From Baylisascaris procyonis (lineage: Eukaryota > Nematoda > Chromadorea > Rhabditida > Ascarididae): a DNA stretch of 64,000 bases. The position numbers and the translations under genes are program-made. Shown here piece after piece: positions 1-14,565 of this stretch. The number at the start of each line of letters is the position of its first letter. The stretch's first letter is position 1. The notes below the pieces were generated by a model. It saw nothing but the letters and a program-made list of their open reading frames with translations, made no database searches and was not told the origin of the DNA. Location of the stretch: NCBI GenBank assembly GCA_037389465.1, contig JAZARR010000175.1, positions 1,116,001 through 1,180,000 of the forward strand, written 5' to 3'.

Positions 1-439
1 AAGGGTTATGCGTGGACAGGTGAGATTACTTTCGATTTTTTTACCTTCTTTAATGTTATTCTTATATTTCGAACTTATTTGCTGCTATATATTATATCCT
101 TTGAAACGAATATTTATTTCAATTTCTTAGACAGCTAAACCGGAGAGAATAGAGAAGGCCGTTTTTTATATTTCTCCAATCGGAGGAACATTTCCGGACC
201 GGAAAAACAATCTCCAAACCGGAAAAAGTTCCCGTATTTTTCCAAATCGAATTAACAAAAGTACGTTCATCTCAGTAAAAATCCTTAAACAATAATTCAA
301 AATATTCTCTTCATATTGAATGTGTTATTAGCTTTATCAATGATTATTCCAGCAATAGACATAGCTTGACACTGATAAATGCAAATAGTAAATTAGTAAG
401 CGTAATTATAATTTTCAAACGATAGTAATAATTTCAAAA

Positions 440-470
440 AGTTCAAGTTCAAGTTCAAGTTCAAGTTGAA
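440..470. repeat. Hexanucleotide (GTTCAA)n microsatellite
   Basis: About five tandem copies of GTTCAA, the last degenerate (GTTGAAG), inside the putative intron before the 516-683 open frame. Confidence 0.85.
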
Positions 471-515
471 GCTAAAGCTCAGATTTTCTCTATAATCTAG
501 AGCGAATATTTGCAG

Positions 516-683
516 CTGTGGAATTTAAGGATGGCACTCATCGATAGAAAACCACCTGCCGAAATGGTAAAACTTCCATTACTATTAGTTTCAAGGAAAT
601 ATCATCGTCGTCCAACGTCTAACGATTGGAATAGATGTTTCCATGTGAAATATGCTGATTATAGAGGTCGTGCATGTTGTTGA
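516..683 (+). other. Possible last exon of a gene entering from the left edge
   Basis: After an acceptor-like TTTGCAG (ends at 515) a frame stays open for 55 codons to TGA at 681-683; an internal ATG lies at 531. At the very left edge, bases 1-19 end in ACAG followed by GTGAG, a strong donor, so a plus-strand exon may stop at position 19 and splice to 516. The peptide is basic and Cys-terminated (RGRACC) and I do not recognise it. A chance open frame of this size is quite possible in this composition. Confidence 0.25.
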
Positions 684-2496
684 AAATCCGACAAAGAAAA
701 ATCGATTAATTATTGAAAATATTATTGCGTTATTTAAGTTGTTATCAAATTTCGTCCACTTCTTTTTGGTTATTTCGATATTATATTCAAAAATATTAAT
801 TATTCAACGCTAATTTCAGTAATAATTTTAGACAGTAAAGAAGTAATAAGGTATATTCATATTAAGGTAAATACGAGATAATCAACTCAGTTAAGACAAA
901 TAAGTATATAAAACTTTCGTTTAATCATTTTTTGAGAGCAAAAATTTCTCTTGACATAAATTAATAGAATATAAAATATTATTTAATTTAAATAAATGCG
1001 GGATTTTCTTTTTCAAGTTTTTCTGATATAACTTTGGAGAGAAACTAAAAAACTACATCGTTGATAAAGGAAAAAATGAGTAGTTGGGACTCAATATTTG
1101 AAAGTAATATAATTGTATTTGCATATTTCATTGATTAAAAATATATTTGATTCATAGTCACTTCTTCAACGATTATGAAGAGAAAAATACATTTTAGTAG
1201 GAAAATAAAATAATAGAAATTTGTTATTAATCTAAAACATGAAATAATGAAATTTCGATTTAAAAAAATTCTAAAAATAAAGAAGAAATTGACGTAAAAA
1301 TTCCAACAAAGAATTCGATTTTAATTTAAAGTTTAAAATTCCAACAAATCATATTCAAAAATTTGAGAATTTCGAAAAATTTTTGACTGCATAGAGCAAT
1401 AGTTATAAGAGAACTGAAACATAGATTCATAAGATGCAAATTGATGCAAATGAAATATTTACATTTAAGAGGTAAATTTTTATAAATCTTCGAAATGTAC
1501 TCGTGACGTTCGCTAAAATCTTTTGAATCTTTCATCTGATTCACCTGTATCACCTGATTCATCTGGCGATCCGATCCATACATTCGCTAAGGGTCGATGC
1601 GATATTCACCTGACGATTCATTTCATTGTACCAATTCGATTTTATTTAAATTTTTTGCTCTTCTCTTTTGAATATTTTTTGCATTTAAATATGTGAAGAA
1701 ATTCTATAGACAAGGTACCCATTCGTTTGCTCTGAATATTTATATCATCATCGATTTTAACATTCCAAAAGAAAAAATACACATATAAAGTAATTTTTAA
1801 GGAACGATAATTCATTGGTCGAGATTTCCCAGAAAATTTGCATAATCATTGAAATTCTTGAAATTAGTATCTGATCTACAATCTATGAATGTAAATATTA
1901 GAAGTATTTCGGAGATCATTAATTAGAAAACGTTGATTAAGGGCACTTTAATTCCAATAGCCACAATATGCATGTAAATGATAATTGTGATGAACACTAT
2001 TTGAATAAATTAATGATTTTTTAAAATAAAATTTACGATTTCTCAGTCATTCTATTAAAGATCGATACATATTTGCACCTATTGATCTACATTGACATCC
2101 ATATTCACATAACACAAATTGTGAGATAGTCGATCTTTACTAAAAACATTTGCTAGCCATTAGGGGATATTGAGTATCGATATCCGATATCCTCCATGTT
2201 TGTTGGATATTTCGAGTTTTCGAGACAGAAGATGTGATGCTCTGTTCATTATTGCGAACACTCGAAAGGATTCTTTTACTGAGGACAGATTACAATTTCT
2301 CCGACATTGAAAAAAAAAATTTCCTTAAAAAAGAATCGTTCCGTGTAAAAGCAGCTAAATGTGAATAGCTAATACTTATGACCTCCACTCCTCCAGCTAG
2401 CCCTACCTCCTCCATCTACCTCTTCCCCTCTCTTATAAACGACCACCATTTTTTTTTAATTTCAAGAAGATATTGCTAATGGTGATTCATCGTCCT

Positions 2497-2560
<64 letters not shown>

Positions 2561-5500
2561 TCAATCCCCCTCCTTTTCTATGCTATCATATAATCAATGA
2601 ATCATACAAATGTTAAAAACTTTTGCATACTGTTTGCAAATATTTATAAATTACATTCGATCGATTGAAGTTAATTGAACTTTTTTACAATTCTTTTAAT
2701 TAAATAAAAATAATTTAGTTCGGGTGAACGTTTTACAGAAGACAAAAAAATAAAAAATCTGACAGTTTATAATTTTCACCGCCTTATTTCTTTTCGAAAT
2801 GCAAACTTCAAAAGAAATTCATCAATAACAAAGATTAATGTAGATGGAAATTTTTTCGATACTTTGCCAAAAATCACCGGAAATTTCGAGAACAAATCCA
2901 GAAATTGATATAAACTAGAAAATTTGGATGGAATAAATACAATAGAAATGCAAACTGCATTACAAGAAAGTATTTAGGATGGATATGACGTCATTGCACT
3001 TAATAATGGTAATATATGTGACTTTTGATCTCATTAAATCGATATTCAAGAATTAATGTTCATGAATAAATAGGTAATTTTAATTTTTATATGGTGGATG
3101 GTGTTGACTTTGTGAAATTTCGCTGGCGAACTTTTGAGTGCGAGGTGGACAGGAATTTACTGCTAATCGATATATTTCGCTGAGAGGTACACATTTGGGT
3201 AAATATGCACCTTTCGGGATGCCCTTATTACTGGTTAATTTGCATATGGGAGGCTTTCGCATAAATTTGCGTAGGTATTATCTAGGTGTAAATTATTTCT
3301 GAATTTTTATAAAGCAGCATTATTGTTATTTTCACTACAGGTGAAACTCAGGTTGTCGAGTTTCGGGTAGCACATCTTTGCAACGGCATATGGGGAGCCA
3401 TTAGGTCACTTATCAGATCGTTAGCTGTGGTCTATGTTGCCAGTTATAGTTACCTTGCAAATTCTGTACGGGTGGTCTCTTTTCTCTAACCCATCCCAAA
3501 ATGGGTCACCGTGGCAGCTCCTTATGGATAGCCTGCTGTACAACTACTAAATACTTTATAAATCTTAGATGGAGCTTTTCTGTGCCGTTTTTGAAGAGGA
3601 ATCATTCGGCAGAATGCCAACTCCTCAGCGGCGACAATTATGAATCCCATTCAATTCATATTTCGATTGTAAATATTTTTGTGAGTAATCGCCGTTTACC
3701 ACGTATATTGCAACACTTCAAGGTGAAATGATACCAAATTGTGTTGGCGGTATAGAAGTTCATAACTGCAGAAACCAGCCGCATTCATTGAAACGATCGG
3801 AGATTAGATCCCCACTCAATCATCAACTAGATTCTCGCTTAGATCAGCCGTTTGCGTTTAACTGACAGCCGCAATCAGCATTTGTTTGTTCTTAATGGAA
3901 TGCTTGCATTTTTCTCCTCACCTCTATGTTCAAATTTCTTGCAATTTCATTTTTATTTTTGCATTAATTTTGTTATTCATTCTTTTACCAAAAAAATGTT
4001 TTTCTTATTTCTAATTTTGGCAAGAGCGCTGTTATTTAACAATGTTTGAGCAATTTTTTGAAGTGAATAAATCTCGAAAAGAAGATTTCTGTGTCAGAGA
4101 GAAATTTTTTTTTCAGTGATATTCTGTCATTTTGGGTGGTCCGTTAGTGCTCATCGGTTTTAATTGTAATAAACTGACATTACTTTGGCGAATTTCAATT
4201 TTGTTCTCCCTCATCTCAACGAATATTGAAATATTTTCATATTTATAAATGATTATGAGTTGAAGTTGCCTTTAAAATATTTAATTCGTTTAAGAATATT
4301 TGCGGACGTCTTATTATGATATTTTGTTGATGATTGGATTTTTATGCATGTTTTTCCAGGTAAACTTTAATTATATGCGCACTTGAGATTTTTAATGACT
4401 GGGGTACCAATTGATTACCAATTGATGTATGGCACACTTGTTTTGAGGGGTTATTTTATCACTGAACTATATGATTAAGCTATGTCCATCGGGAAGGATT
4501 TGTTGAAGTAGTCGGCGAGGGTGAGTAGGGGTGAGGATTAAGGAAACGATATGCACGGGGGTGTGAAACGCAAATTACCCTCAGGCAATTAGGAGTGCTT
4601 CGGTTCTTAACGTGTGGTGTAGTTGAATCTTTATAGCTGAAACGGCCGAACACATCCGACCTTTGCGTTTGGGATTCGATCACACTGGATTGTTTCATGG
4701 GTTCTACCTCAGTCTTTAAAACTGAGGTGAGGTTGCAAATAAAAACTGGCTTGAGGTTACCAAAGAAAAGCTGAGGTAAGGCTGTCAACAAGGATTATAA
4801 TGCAGTATTTATTTATACTAGAATTGGATTAGCAACAAAGGAAGCCACCACTAGGGGGATTCTAACTGAATGTCAATAAGTGGAAGTATATGTAGCTGCT
4901 CAAGCTTCATATGTAAATTTGGGCGATACGATAATTAAATAAAAGACCGATCGATGAAATTCTGACAATAAGGTCAGATTATTGAATAATGGGTACATAG
5001 GGGAATATCAACATCGACGCGATATTTTTATATTAAAAGAAGGAAATGGAATTATTATTAGCCATCATGCTATAATGCTCGCGATTATGCTGAATAATTT
5101 TGACCACAATGCTCTTAATAAATTCGATCGTCATTCATCTTATGTGGCATCCGATGCGGAAGTATGCACATATCCTAGTGAATATCCAAATCCATTACGA
5201 ACCACCGTAAAATAAATGTCGAATGGTCACAACTATAGGTTGGGTGGCTATTTTCAATTTTTAGTTTTAATAAGAAATAAACTCAAATAAATTAAAGGTG
5301 TCATACCTTATGAAAATCCTCAAATATAAATTAGAAATTGCGTTCAAATATAACACCTGTTGGAGAGTGCCATAACTGGAAGTATAACACTGTGGCTTAT
5401 CAGTGTATTTTCTGAAGAGTTGCCAATGTCTAGCGTTAATTAAATCATTCACATTCACCAATATTAAAAACGAGTTTCTAAACAAGAATGGCAATCAATA

Positions 5501-5718
5501 GCGGCACTCTAAATGTGCATTCTTTGAGATATGAGTGTTTTAATAAATATTATTCAATCTTGTTCATTTTATTCGCCTGGATCACCTGCTGATCCGTCGA
5601 TTCGGCAATGATGGAAGCGGATTTGTTGAGTTCTATTCGGCTAGCAAGCTGAACGTCACTGCCGCAAACCTTAATTGATAAAAAGTCCAGTTAATCTTAT
5701 TTCTAGCAAGCTAATAGA
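684..5718. other. Non-coding stretch, left flank
   Basis: No convincing exon was found on either strand. It holds several ATTTGCAT/ATGCAAAT octamers, an (AT)n microsatellite and AT-rich filler. Short open frames near 3501, 4480 (minus) and 4982 lack splice context and family resemblance. The 3340-3530 and 4480-4750 segments are less AT-rich than their surroundings but have no readable content. Confidence 0.5.
2510..2553. repeat. (AT)n microsatellite
   Basis: Uninterrupted AT dinucleotides for about 42 bp, preceded by a few ATAC units. Confidence 0.95.
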
Positions 5719-5961
5719 ATCCTCTTTGGATATATGCAAATTTAATGAGATCATCTTTGGCTATATGCAAATTCACTAAGATCATCTTTGGCTATATGCA
5801 AATTCAATAAGGCCCTCTTTGGCTATATGCAAATTTGATAAGATCCTCTTTGGTTATATGCAAATTTAATAGGATTCCCTTTGCTTATATGCAAATTCAA
5901 TAAGGTCCTCTTCGCTTATATGCAAATTCAACAAGGCCCTCTTTGGCTATATGCAAATTTT
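5719..5961. repeat. 31-bp tandem repeat, 8 copies, each with an ATGCAAAT octamer
   Basis: The octamer occurs at 5734, 5765, 5796, 5827, 5858, 5889, 5920 and 5951, exactly 31 bp apart each time. Each unit reads roughly CCTCTTTGGCTATATGCAAA followed by a more variable TTCAATAAG. The octamer core and CTATATGCAAAT are nearly invariant while the linker drifts. There are no unique spacers, so it is not a CRISPR array. It lies about 2.1 kb upstream of the CYLD start. Confidence 0.95.
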
Positions 5962-5966
5962 TCATT

Positions 5967-8073
5967 GCGTAATATTGTTTAGTGAGTTTTTTATGGTGAT
6001 GAGTGAAGATTGTTTGAGAATGATAGTGAGCGATCATGGGCTCAACATCCCCCATAATAAATTCATAATTGAAAGTGGTTGGTCACTTGCCGTTTCATGA
6101 AACCGCATGCGTCCAACGAATGACAGGAACCGGAAGAATGATGCAAATGTAACCATAGTGGAATCTAGCTCCGGAGTTTTTTTTTATCATTAATCGAGAT
6201 ATTCGCTGCTCTGAAGCACAGCTTCTAGACCGATTCTGTGCTTTCTTGTGATATTTTCGTTGTGTGCGCATATATACGGCGATCGGCCGGTCTCTCTGTT
6301 CGGTGATTTCGGTTCAAGAAACACACAGATCTGAGATCGATTATATTACTTTAATAATTTTTGAGTGCTACCGTAATTAAAGATTACAACAAGCACGTAT
6401 CGTTGCGTTTTGCTACTCTTGTCCACTTGTTTCGATATATCATTTGTACAGGCGGTTAAATTGTAAAAAGCGCGCATTGTGCCCTTATTTTCAGTTATAT
6501 ATTTTAAAGGGGATTTAGTCATCCGTATTTCTTGTTTACTTAGAGAGGGTAAATTTCTTTTTTGATCACTTAATCCTCTTCTTCTGGGTTGCTTCATATG
6601 AAGAACAACAAAACAAGAATTGACTCAACGAGTAAATGTAATCGCTGCAATATTAGAGATATCTTGAATTGGCTCTTCGATGCCGTACTCAAATAGTCCC
6701 CAACTTCCCAAAATCGATCCATACTGGAAGGGGGCCAACAGAAGGCAGGGGTTACAAAAGAGGAGGTACGATATTTGATGTTAAGATGTCCGAACATTGT
6801 GAGAGTCATTCTTCCATCATCGTGGTATGACTGCGATGATTCGAATGTCTAAAGTGATCGATCTAATGATCACTAATAATCGATAATCATCATATCACAC
6901 AACTTCATCAACGGGAATACTTTTGTTGGTGTGCGTTCACTCACGTCTTCGATTATTTGATTGAGAATTCACTTCCGCTTATCGAAGCATAATATTAGAA
7001 CGCATATGAATAATATTTCTAGGGATATGCTAAGTGTAAAAGAAATTCGCCACCAGTATTGTTCAACATATGTGGTCGATTCTTACATTTTTTTTCATTT
7101 TTTGTAATTTATATTTTATTGCTAAATTTTTTAAATATATTTCATGTTTTTTTTTTCTTAACGTATTTTATGTAAATTTGCATATTCGATGAGTTGATGC
7201 TGTTTGTTTGACATATACTGAGAATGTCGCTTAACAATTGTACTTGGTTGCGGTGGGAATTGTTTTATTTATTTGTTTTTTTTTGTTTTTTTTTTGTTAT
7301 CTTGTAAAATTTGCTGGGTCAGTGGTTATTTTCCGATGACCGAAAGACCGATCGTTAATGCCTCTGCCAATGAAATTTTCAACCACTGTCCATCAGGCGT
7401 TCGTTTCCTTTTTGAATCAGGTGATCGAGAGAAAATGCGTCGATAGAACCAGTTTGATGGTCAAATTTCATGGGATATCTATCCGCATAATTATTCATCT
7501 TTTTGTGGCGCATCAAAGGTGGCGTAAAATCACCCATTCCGGATTTTTTTCATGTTTTACACTCATTCTGGATCCATACGGAGGGTATTTGGGATGGGAT
7601 TGCAGGGATGAGAAGAAGGGTTTTGGGTCGAGTAACGATGAATAGATAAGGGAAAAAGAGACGGATTGTAGCCGAAAATATAGATATCTTTCTTTCGCTT
7701 TTCCTTCTTTGACTATGGGCAAATCGAAATTCTGTTGCCATGGTTTTTTAACTCCCTCTTTATAAACTGTTCGCTGTAAAACCTTTCGGCATTAGGTTGT
7801 CTTATTGGTCACTAGGATGACCACCCGGAACAGAATCATTTGATCTTGATAGCAGTAAGGGAAAATCCCCACATCCATCCTCTTTCCCTCCCCTCCCCTT
7901 GGCTAACTTTTTGTTTGAAGTCGACCGGTTAGAGGCTCGATGGACGGAACCAACTCTCATTTCCCAGGTTTAATTCATGCTGCTATTCGATCGTTAGTGT
8001 CAATGAGCCATATCGATGTATGAGCCAACGATGAGCACAATTCTTTGATTAATCTAATTGATGACCTTTATAG
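5967..8073. other. Upstream region of CYLD, no gene seen
   Basis: No exon of CYLD or any other gene could be supported. It may contain the promoter and unrecognised 5' exons. The acceptor at 8072-8073, six bases before the chosen ATG, is a candidate trans-splice site. The open frames at 7358-7645 (+) and 7513-7741 (-) overlap on opposite strands and show no family signature. Confidence 0.4.
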
Positions 8074-8079
8074 GTGTAT

Positions 8080-10692
8080 ATGAGTGCACGTGAAGCGGCA
8101 CAGGCAACACGAAACATCGCCAATACTGGCAATTATCAATCACAGGAAGATGCTCTACGAACATGGTTGGTAATTGTTATATCGTTCTGAAAGGTTTTCT
8201 CGGAATATTTTAAGATTTTCCTTTTGTTAAGCATATATATGGTAGATGATTAGCATATGTCATTGATATTGGATGAAAATTCATTCAGACTGCAAAAAAT
8301 TTGATTTAAAAACTTGGTAAAAAAAATTTTGTTTTGAAAAATTGTAAATTTTCATTTGACGTCTCGGGGGTATTTAATAGTATTGATCGATAGATTTTAT
8401 GAATATTTAGTGATATAAGGGATTGATAAGCATTGGCTAATTCATTGTGATTGTTTAATCGGTTCTTGATTCGGTGATGAGATAGTAATAGTTGCATTTA
8501 GAAATTTATATTATTGCATTTGAGTTGTCGATGATCGGTGATTCATAAATTTTTACCAACTTATTCGAATGCGGTTGATACACGTTGCCCGAACTGGTTT
8601 GTTTTCACATCTTTAATAACTGTAATAGTGGGATATTGCTTATTTTATAGAAATTTTTTAATGAATAAGTGCGCAGAGTTAACAGAAAAACATAAAATAT
8701 AGTGGAATTTGTTTGCGTGCATGCGGCGGGTATACCTCATCCTTCTGTTCTCCCTTCTTCCCCTACCCATCCGTAGATTGCAGCAACCTTGCCAGTACGA
8801 GTTCTGCATATTGAAGTGCGAAAATTCATATAGAGTTGTATTATTTCTGTTTTAGGTATGCGTTTGATAGTGACGATTCGTGTCGACGAGGCTCTTCAGG
8901 TACGATGTTGAAACGACCCATTTGCATTGCTGAGGGTGATCAGCTTACATCAAATACTGCAAAGGTCGGCGATCGTCTCATCAGTGCTCAAAAGTGCGTT
9001 TTTTTTTTGCTTCCTTTGCTTACATTTCTTATTATTGTTCGTCTTGTGTGTTGTCTCAATACGCTTTGCATTCAGGGTTTGTGTATATTTGAGGGTTTAT
9101 TCACTAACGCAATCGGTCCCCAATATTGTTTCATTCATTTATGGTGTAGATGCATGTACAAAGATTTGTTGAATTTGCACTAAAACATGATGCTCATAAG
9201 CAATGTTTACTTCATACTCCACTACAGGTATATATTAAATAGGTAAAGTGCGTTAAGGTGTGAAGCAGTTTTTATTGAATGACTTGCTATCATGTTTCAA
9301 TCTCTAAGGTAATTGTCAAATCCATTTCCTTTAAACATCACAAGTCTTCATCGAGGTGTTTGGCTCCGACTTTGGTCTTATTGGGTCGAAACGTGAGAGA
9401 ATGCAGTGCTTTATAGCATGGTGCATTACCTATCGGCTGCAACCTTCAACCGTATTTGACCAACTGACAATAGGTCTACATGATCATGGTGTATTTGCCT
9501 TTTCTCTCGCACCTCCTCGCCTTCCCCTCCTTCTCCCCTCCCCCTCCCCCTCCCCCTCCCCCTCCCAGCACTCCACTGGCGCCTACCATCATAAGGGGTC
9601 GAGAAACCGACAGTTCTTTTATTTTGCAATTGTTGTTTGACAGCCTTTATGCTCCTGTCATTACAAACATCCAGTTCGAACTTCAATTTTTTTAGAAAAT
9701 GTTCATAGATATATTTGAAAAGAAGGAGAAGAGAGTGACTCTTTGGGTGTGGAATATGTTATGTATGCAACTGTATATTTCATATAGCTAAAATAAAAAA
9801 TTTTGAGGTTACATACGAAGGATTTGTGTGGTTATTTTGAGGGAAATATATCGAATGGTAAGGTGCTAACGACAGCTATCTTAATGAAAGATTTCATTGG
9901 TCGGCATTACGATCGAAATCGTCGACGTTTCACCGATGTGCATGTACGATTTCTTTTTTATTATTTTCCTTTATTCTCCTTTATAATTTATTTTTTGTTA
10001 AATTTGGCTAAAATTCAACGTTAAAAAATTGAATAAAATAGATTGACAAACATATATGGGTGGTCTTTAAATATGTAATTTGTGGATAAAGAAGGGGATA
10101 TCGGATCATTTAAAAAGCTCTTTGAAGAGAAGGAAGAAGTAGTCATGCTATAAGATGAGACATTCAAAATTTAGCAGTTTAGTTGCGCTAAGGCAATCAT
10201 TTAATGATAAATTTTTGTGATAATTCCAGAAGATTTCGAGTTGTTGCTAAGCGCTTTTATTAAAGCGATAGGTAATCGTAAGCATTTTAAAGGTAACGTT
10301 GATTAGGTTGGAATGTTTTATTTTTTGAGGTGGAGAGAGGCAGTCTATTGCGATCGATCTCGATGACAGAAGATAACGATGTAATGAGGGAATTGAAAGA
10401 GATGTGTCGTGATGGGCCATCCTATAAAGAGCCACTTTTTATGAAATGTTTGGATGTCAGCAACGTTTTTGTTAGAGTACCCAGTTCCGAGGTTTGCTTT
10501 TGAAATTTCTTGAATGCAATCTATTTTATTTGCAGTGGGATTTAGAGTTTTTTAGAATTTGGCAAATTATTTAAATCCCATTCGGGAATTTGTCGGCTTT
10601 TCGATTTGTTGTTGGTTCTGGATTTGTCTGAAGTTGGAGAGCGACACATAGGTTGGAAAGTTGGAGAGAGCCTCATTTATTTATTTATTTGC

Positions 10693-10727
<35 letters not shown>

Positions 10728-13700
10728 TTCATATATTTATATATTGTCCACTCTTACAAATAAAAGAGCAACGTATTATATTTCTGGGCGATATATATTG
10801 ATATGTTGAAATATATAAATAAATAAATATTATATATTGAAATAGTGATATATCTACAACGCGTAAGGGGTTTGATGCAAATGCATCAATGACATTAAAG
10901 GTTATAAATGCGTAAACAATGAGCTAATGACAGCTTGTAGGAAGGATGAAGATTAGAAGTGAAACGGCTGGTTACAAGGTGAAACAAATAAATAAATTCT
11001 CCGCAATAAATAGTTTAAAGCAAAAATACGCAATCATCGGTGTTATAGAAGAAAATATAATGAATGAACTGAAATTAGTCAATGGTGATGAATCGTATTT
11101 ATAAGAACAATTAGTGCGATTGAATGAAGAGAAAAAAGATATGCAAAGTGAAAAAGATATATGAATAATAAATATTTGTAAGAGATGAATAAAATAAAAT
11201 CAAGGTGGAAATTTAAGTGTTTCCATGATTTTTTCCTTCCAGCCTTCCTTCCAGTATCCTTCCTCTCCCATTTTTCTATCCTTCTTTCCATTCAAGAAAA
11301 GGTTTTATGAATTTTATAAAGGATGTTTCCTGCATGCATCTATTTGCTATCTGTTAACGCTTGTAAGGACTTCCACTACTTAATTAAATGTCATCGCTCT
11401 TACTTCCGGTTATTTTTTTATTATTTCATCAAAGAAGTTGAAGCTTTAAAGATATTTTTTCAGGTGTTACTATTGAGTGATTCGGAAGCTGCAATCTTAT
11501 TAGCAATAAGGGATAATGATGTTCGTTATGAATTCCATCGTGATTCATCTCGTTTGACGTTTGTTGATCAATTAAATGAACGAGATAACGTCATTGTTGA
11601 GGTGAATTTGCATTTCGATTATTTAATTCTCGTCGTTTCAGCACTTAAACGATAGAGGTCATTTTTTCTTTTTTTTTTTAACTCTTTTAATTTTATCGAC
11701 TCCATAAGAGTCAAGGAATTTCTTCAAGATCAGGCGTAATAATTGGTGAAGCTAATATAAATGAGAAACTCAAATGATCACTGTGGTGTAATAGTAAGTG
11801 GGTGAGGGGGTGGGGTGGGGAGAGGGCACGTTTTCCACCAATTCCTTCTGGGAGGAAATAACCGTTTTTTTTTTTTGACGAGAAGCAAACACTGTCTCAG
11901 AATTATCAAAAAATTTCTTTTTGCGGTCTGCTTTTGCTGTGCGGTGGCCATATTTGAAAAAAATGCCGTTCAAAGTTTTTCAGGTTAGGAAGGAGGAAGG
12001 AGAGAGGGGAAGAAAGTAATATGGGGGGGGGGGGGGTGGCGATTAATTAGTGAACGCAACAATGAGAAATTTTAACGACGATCCTGCAGAAAAGGATCTT
12101 TTTATCGTTGTCTACGCTCCCCTTTCCAAATTTCAGGTACGTTCACTGTTGCATATACAATAAATATCATTAAAAATCCTTATTTTTCTACTCGAATGAA
12201 TTTTTATTCAATTGAGTGATCGTTATATCGATAATATTTATGACGTTTTCACCTTTATGAATGTTTTTGAGTACCGCATTCCTTTATTTTGACATTCCTT
12301 TGGAACCGGATTTTAATTTTCTGTTGAGGTTACACGTTTATTGAAATGTTTCCTTCATCAATTAAAATGTTCCCTTTTCGTCATTGCTTTCTCCTTATTT
12401 AATATCTTATGCTTTCTTTTGAACGTATTGTTTTTTCTTTAAATATTACTTTAGTCCTAACTTTTATTGCAATTTGCGTATTTTAATTAGTGAATTGCAT
12501 AATAGAATGACATTCTTCGTAATTATAATAGAAGAGGAAGTAGAATTTTGTAGGAATTTCCGCGCAGCAATAAATTCCTCGTTTATAATCATCGTTATTT
12601 AAATTTACTTTACTTTAGATGTTTCATTGAAATACCGTAATATTACTAATAAAATCCCTGAGTTGCTAATTCTCGAAGTTTTAACCTTTAGTAACGATAT
12701 ATATATATCGCATATTTACAGTTGGTGCATATGTTTGTAGCACTGCATATTCGGTTGCATATCTGGAGTTTTTATTGAATATCTGCGGCGATTGTACAAT
12801 TTATCTTCCAGCAATATTTTTATATATGCAAATTTTATGATGAAGTGGGGGAAAGGACTTTCATTTATCCCGAAAGTTTCGAAGGTTGCATCATTCGCTT
12901 TCAAGTCCTTTGTCGAGATTGATGCATGTAGTTTGATACTATTGCATTCTATAGAAAAACTACTTCAAAAAGAAATCACATGCTACAGAGTTTAGATAAT
13001 AAAAAACATCTGTATTATGTACTGTTGTTGTAATGATTGGTTAAAATTGCTTGAGTTTGTTTCTAAAGAGGAGGGGAAGGGGTTGCATAATAAGGGGAGG
13101 AGTTGTGTTGAGCTGTCACTTTATAACGACGAGAAGGGGGGAATTGTATAGTAGAGCAAGAGAAAATGTGGAAAATATTGGTAGAAGGGCAGGAATATTA
13201 TAGTTGAAATTGCAACGTTTGCATATGTTTTGCATTTCATCTATTGTTATCGATTTCGTTTAGCGAATAGCCGAATAACATCCAAATGTTGTTTTTTTTT
13301 TCAATTTTTATAATTTAATGCAAATATTTTGAATTTTTTTTTTTTGTTAAATTTAATGTTACAAATATTTTCAATTGAAATATTTACTAATTGTCATGCA
13401 TTAGATAGATAGAATCTTTTAAATTACCCAATGCACAGAGTTTTTCTTCAATGTTGTGATGTTGTCTTTTTTTCTATCTGTTTGCTTTCCCCCTTCCCAA
13501 ATTTCTCTCTCTTAACATGTCGTGGAGATCGTCTGCTTACTGAAATAGTCGTTGATTTCAGAGTAGAGAATTCATAGGTTTCATTCGTAGTAAGATCTCT
13601 GCACGAAAAGCCATTCAGTACTTTTTTACTCTGTAGAGATTTCTAATTATCTAATGGTAAGGAAAGGATGAATAGATTCCACAAATCAGTTAGATGTTTT

Positions 13701-14518
13701 GAGGTTTGGAGAGGGTGAGGATTTTTTAAACTTAAATTCTGGAAAAAGCAACATATTGAATACGGGGAAAATAAGAAAAGCAGAAAAAATCGATTGTTAT
13801 TATTGTATTATTAGTGTTGTGTTTATGACGTCATCCTCAGAAAAAAATTGATGGGACTGTATCTAATTTAGAGAAAAAGATTTTAAAAGAATATCATTAT
13901 TAGAGAAAGAAAATTTATTTAATTTCAATTAATATTTAATAACGTAAAGGATGTGAGGTTATTTCGATTGGAATTTTTTTTAAAATAAGAGATGTAATGA
14001 GAATTTTATCGGATATTGAAAAAAAATTTTTTTAATTTTTTATAAAATTCTTCTCAACTCATCTTGTTTGTCGAATTTTTCATTAGAAAGAGTTATTTCG
14101 GTATGGGCGACGCTTTTTTTTGGATTTTTTAAAAATATTATTGCAACAAAAGTAAATATTTCTAGGCGAGTTTTTTTAGCTGAAAAAAAATATTTGTCGC
14201 ACGTTCTTTTTCAAAAATTTTGCGCTGAATGATTCCAAAATTTGAAATATTTTTAAAAATCATCGAAAATATTTGAAAAACGAAAATAAAAATGCGAAAT
14301 TACAAATGTTTCTTTTTTAGAATTCCATAAATTTGTTGATGAAAATCGATTTCACCTTTTTACTTCCGTTTTTTTCGTTGTGACGATAAAAGTATTTTTT
14401 GAAGACGAAGGTTTTTTTTTTTCACAAGGTTTATGTCCAATCAAGAACGTGATTCATTTGGCTTAAATTTTTATGTTTATGTTTATTTTTTATATATCTT
14501 TATGTTTATACTGGTCGC

Positions 14519-14565
<47 letters not shown>

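Noticed and set aside
5719..5961. CRISPR-like appearance of the regular repeats
   Set aside because: The units are contiguous with no unique spacers, and the genome is eukaryotic; the same holds for 40912-41186.
9426..9686. Minus-strand Arg-Gly repeat frame and the overlapping plus-strand Pro-rich frame
   Set aside because: Both are generated by the (CCCCCT)n tract in a CYLD intron.
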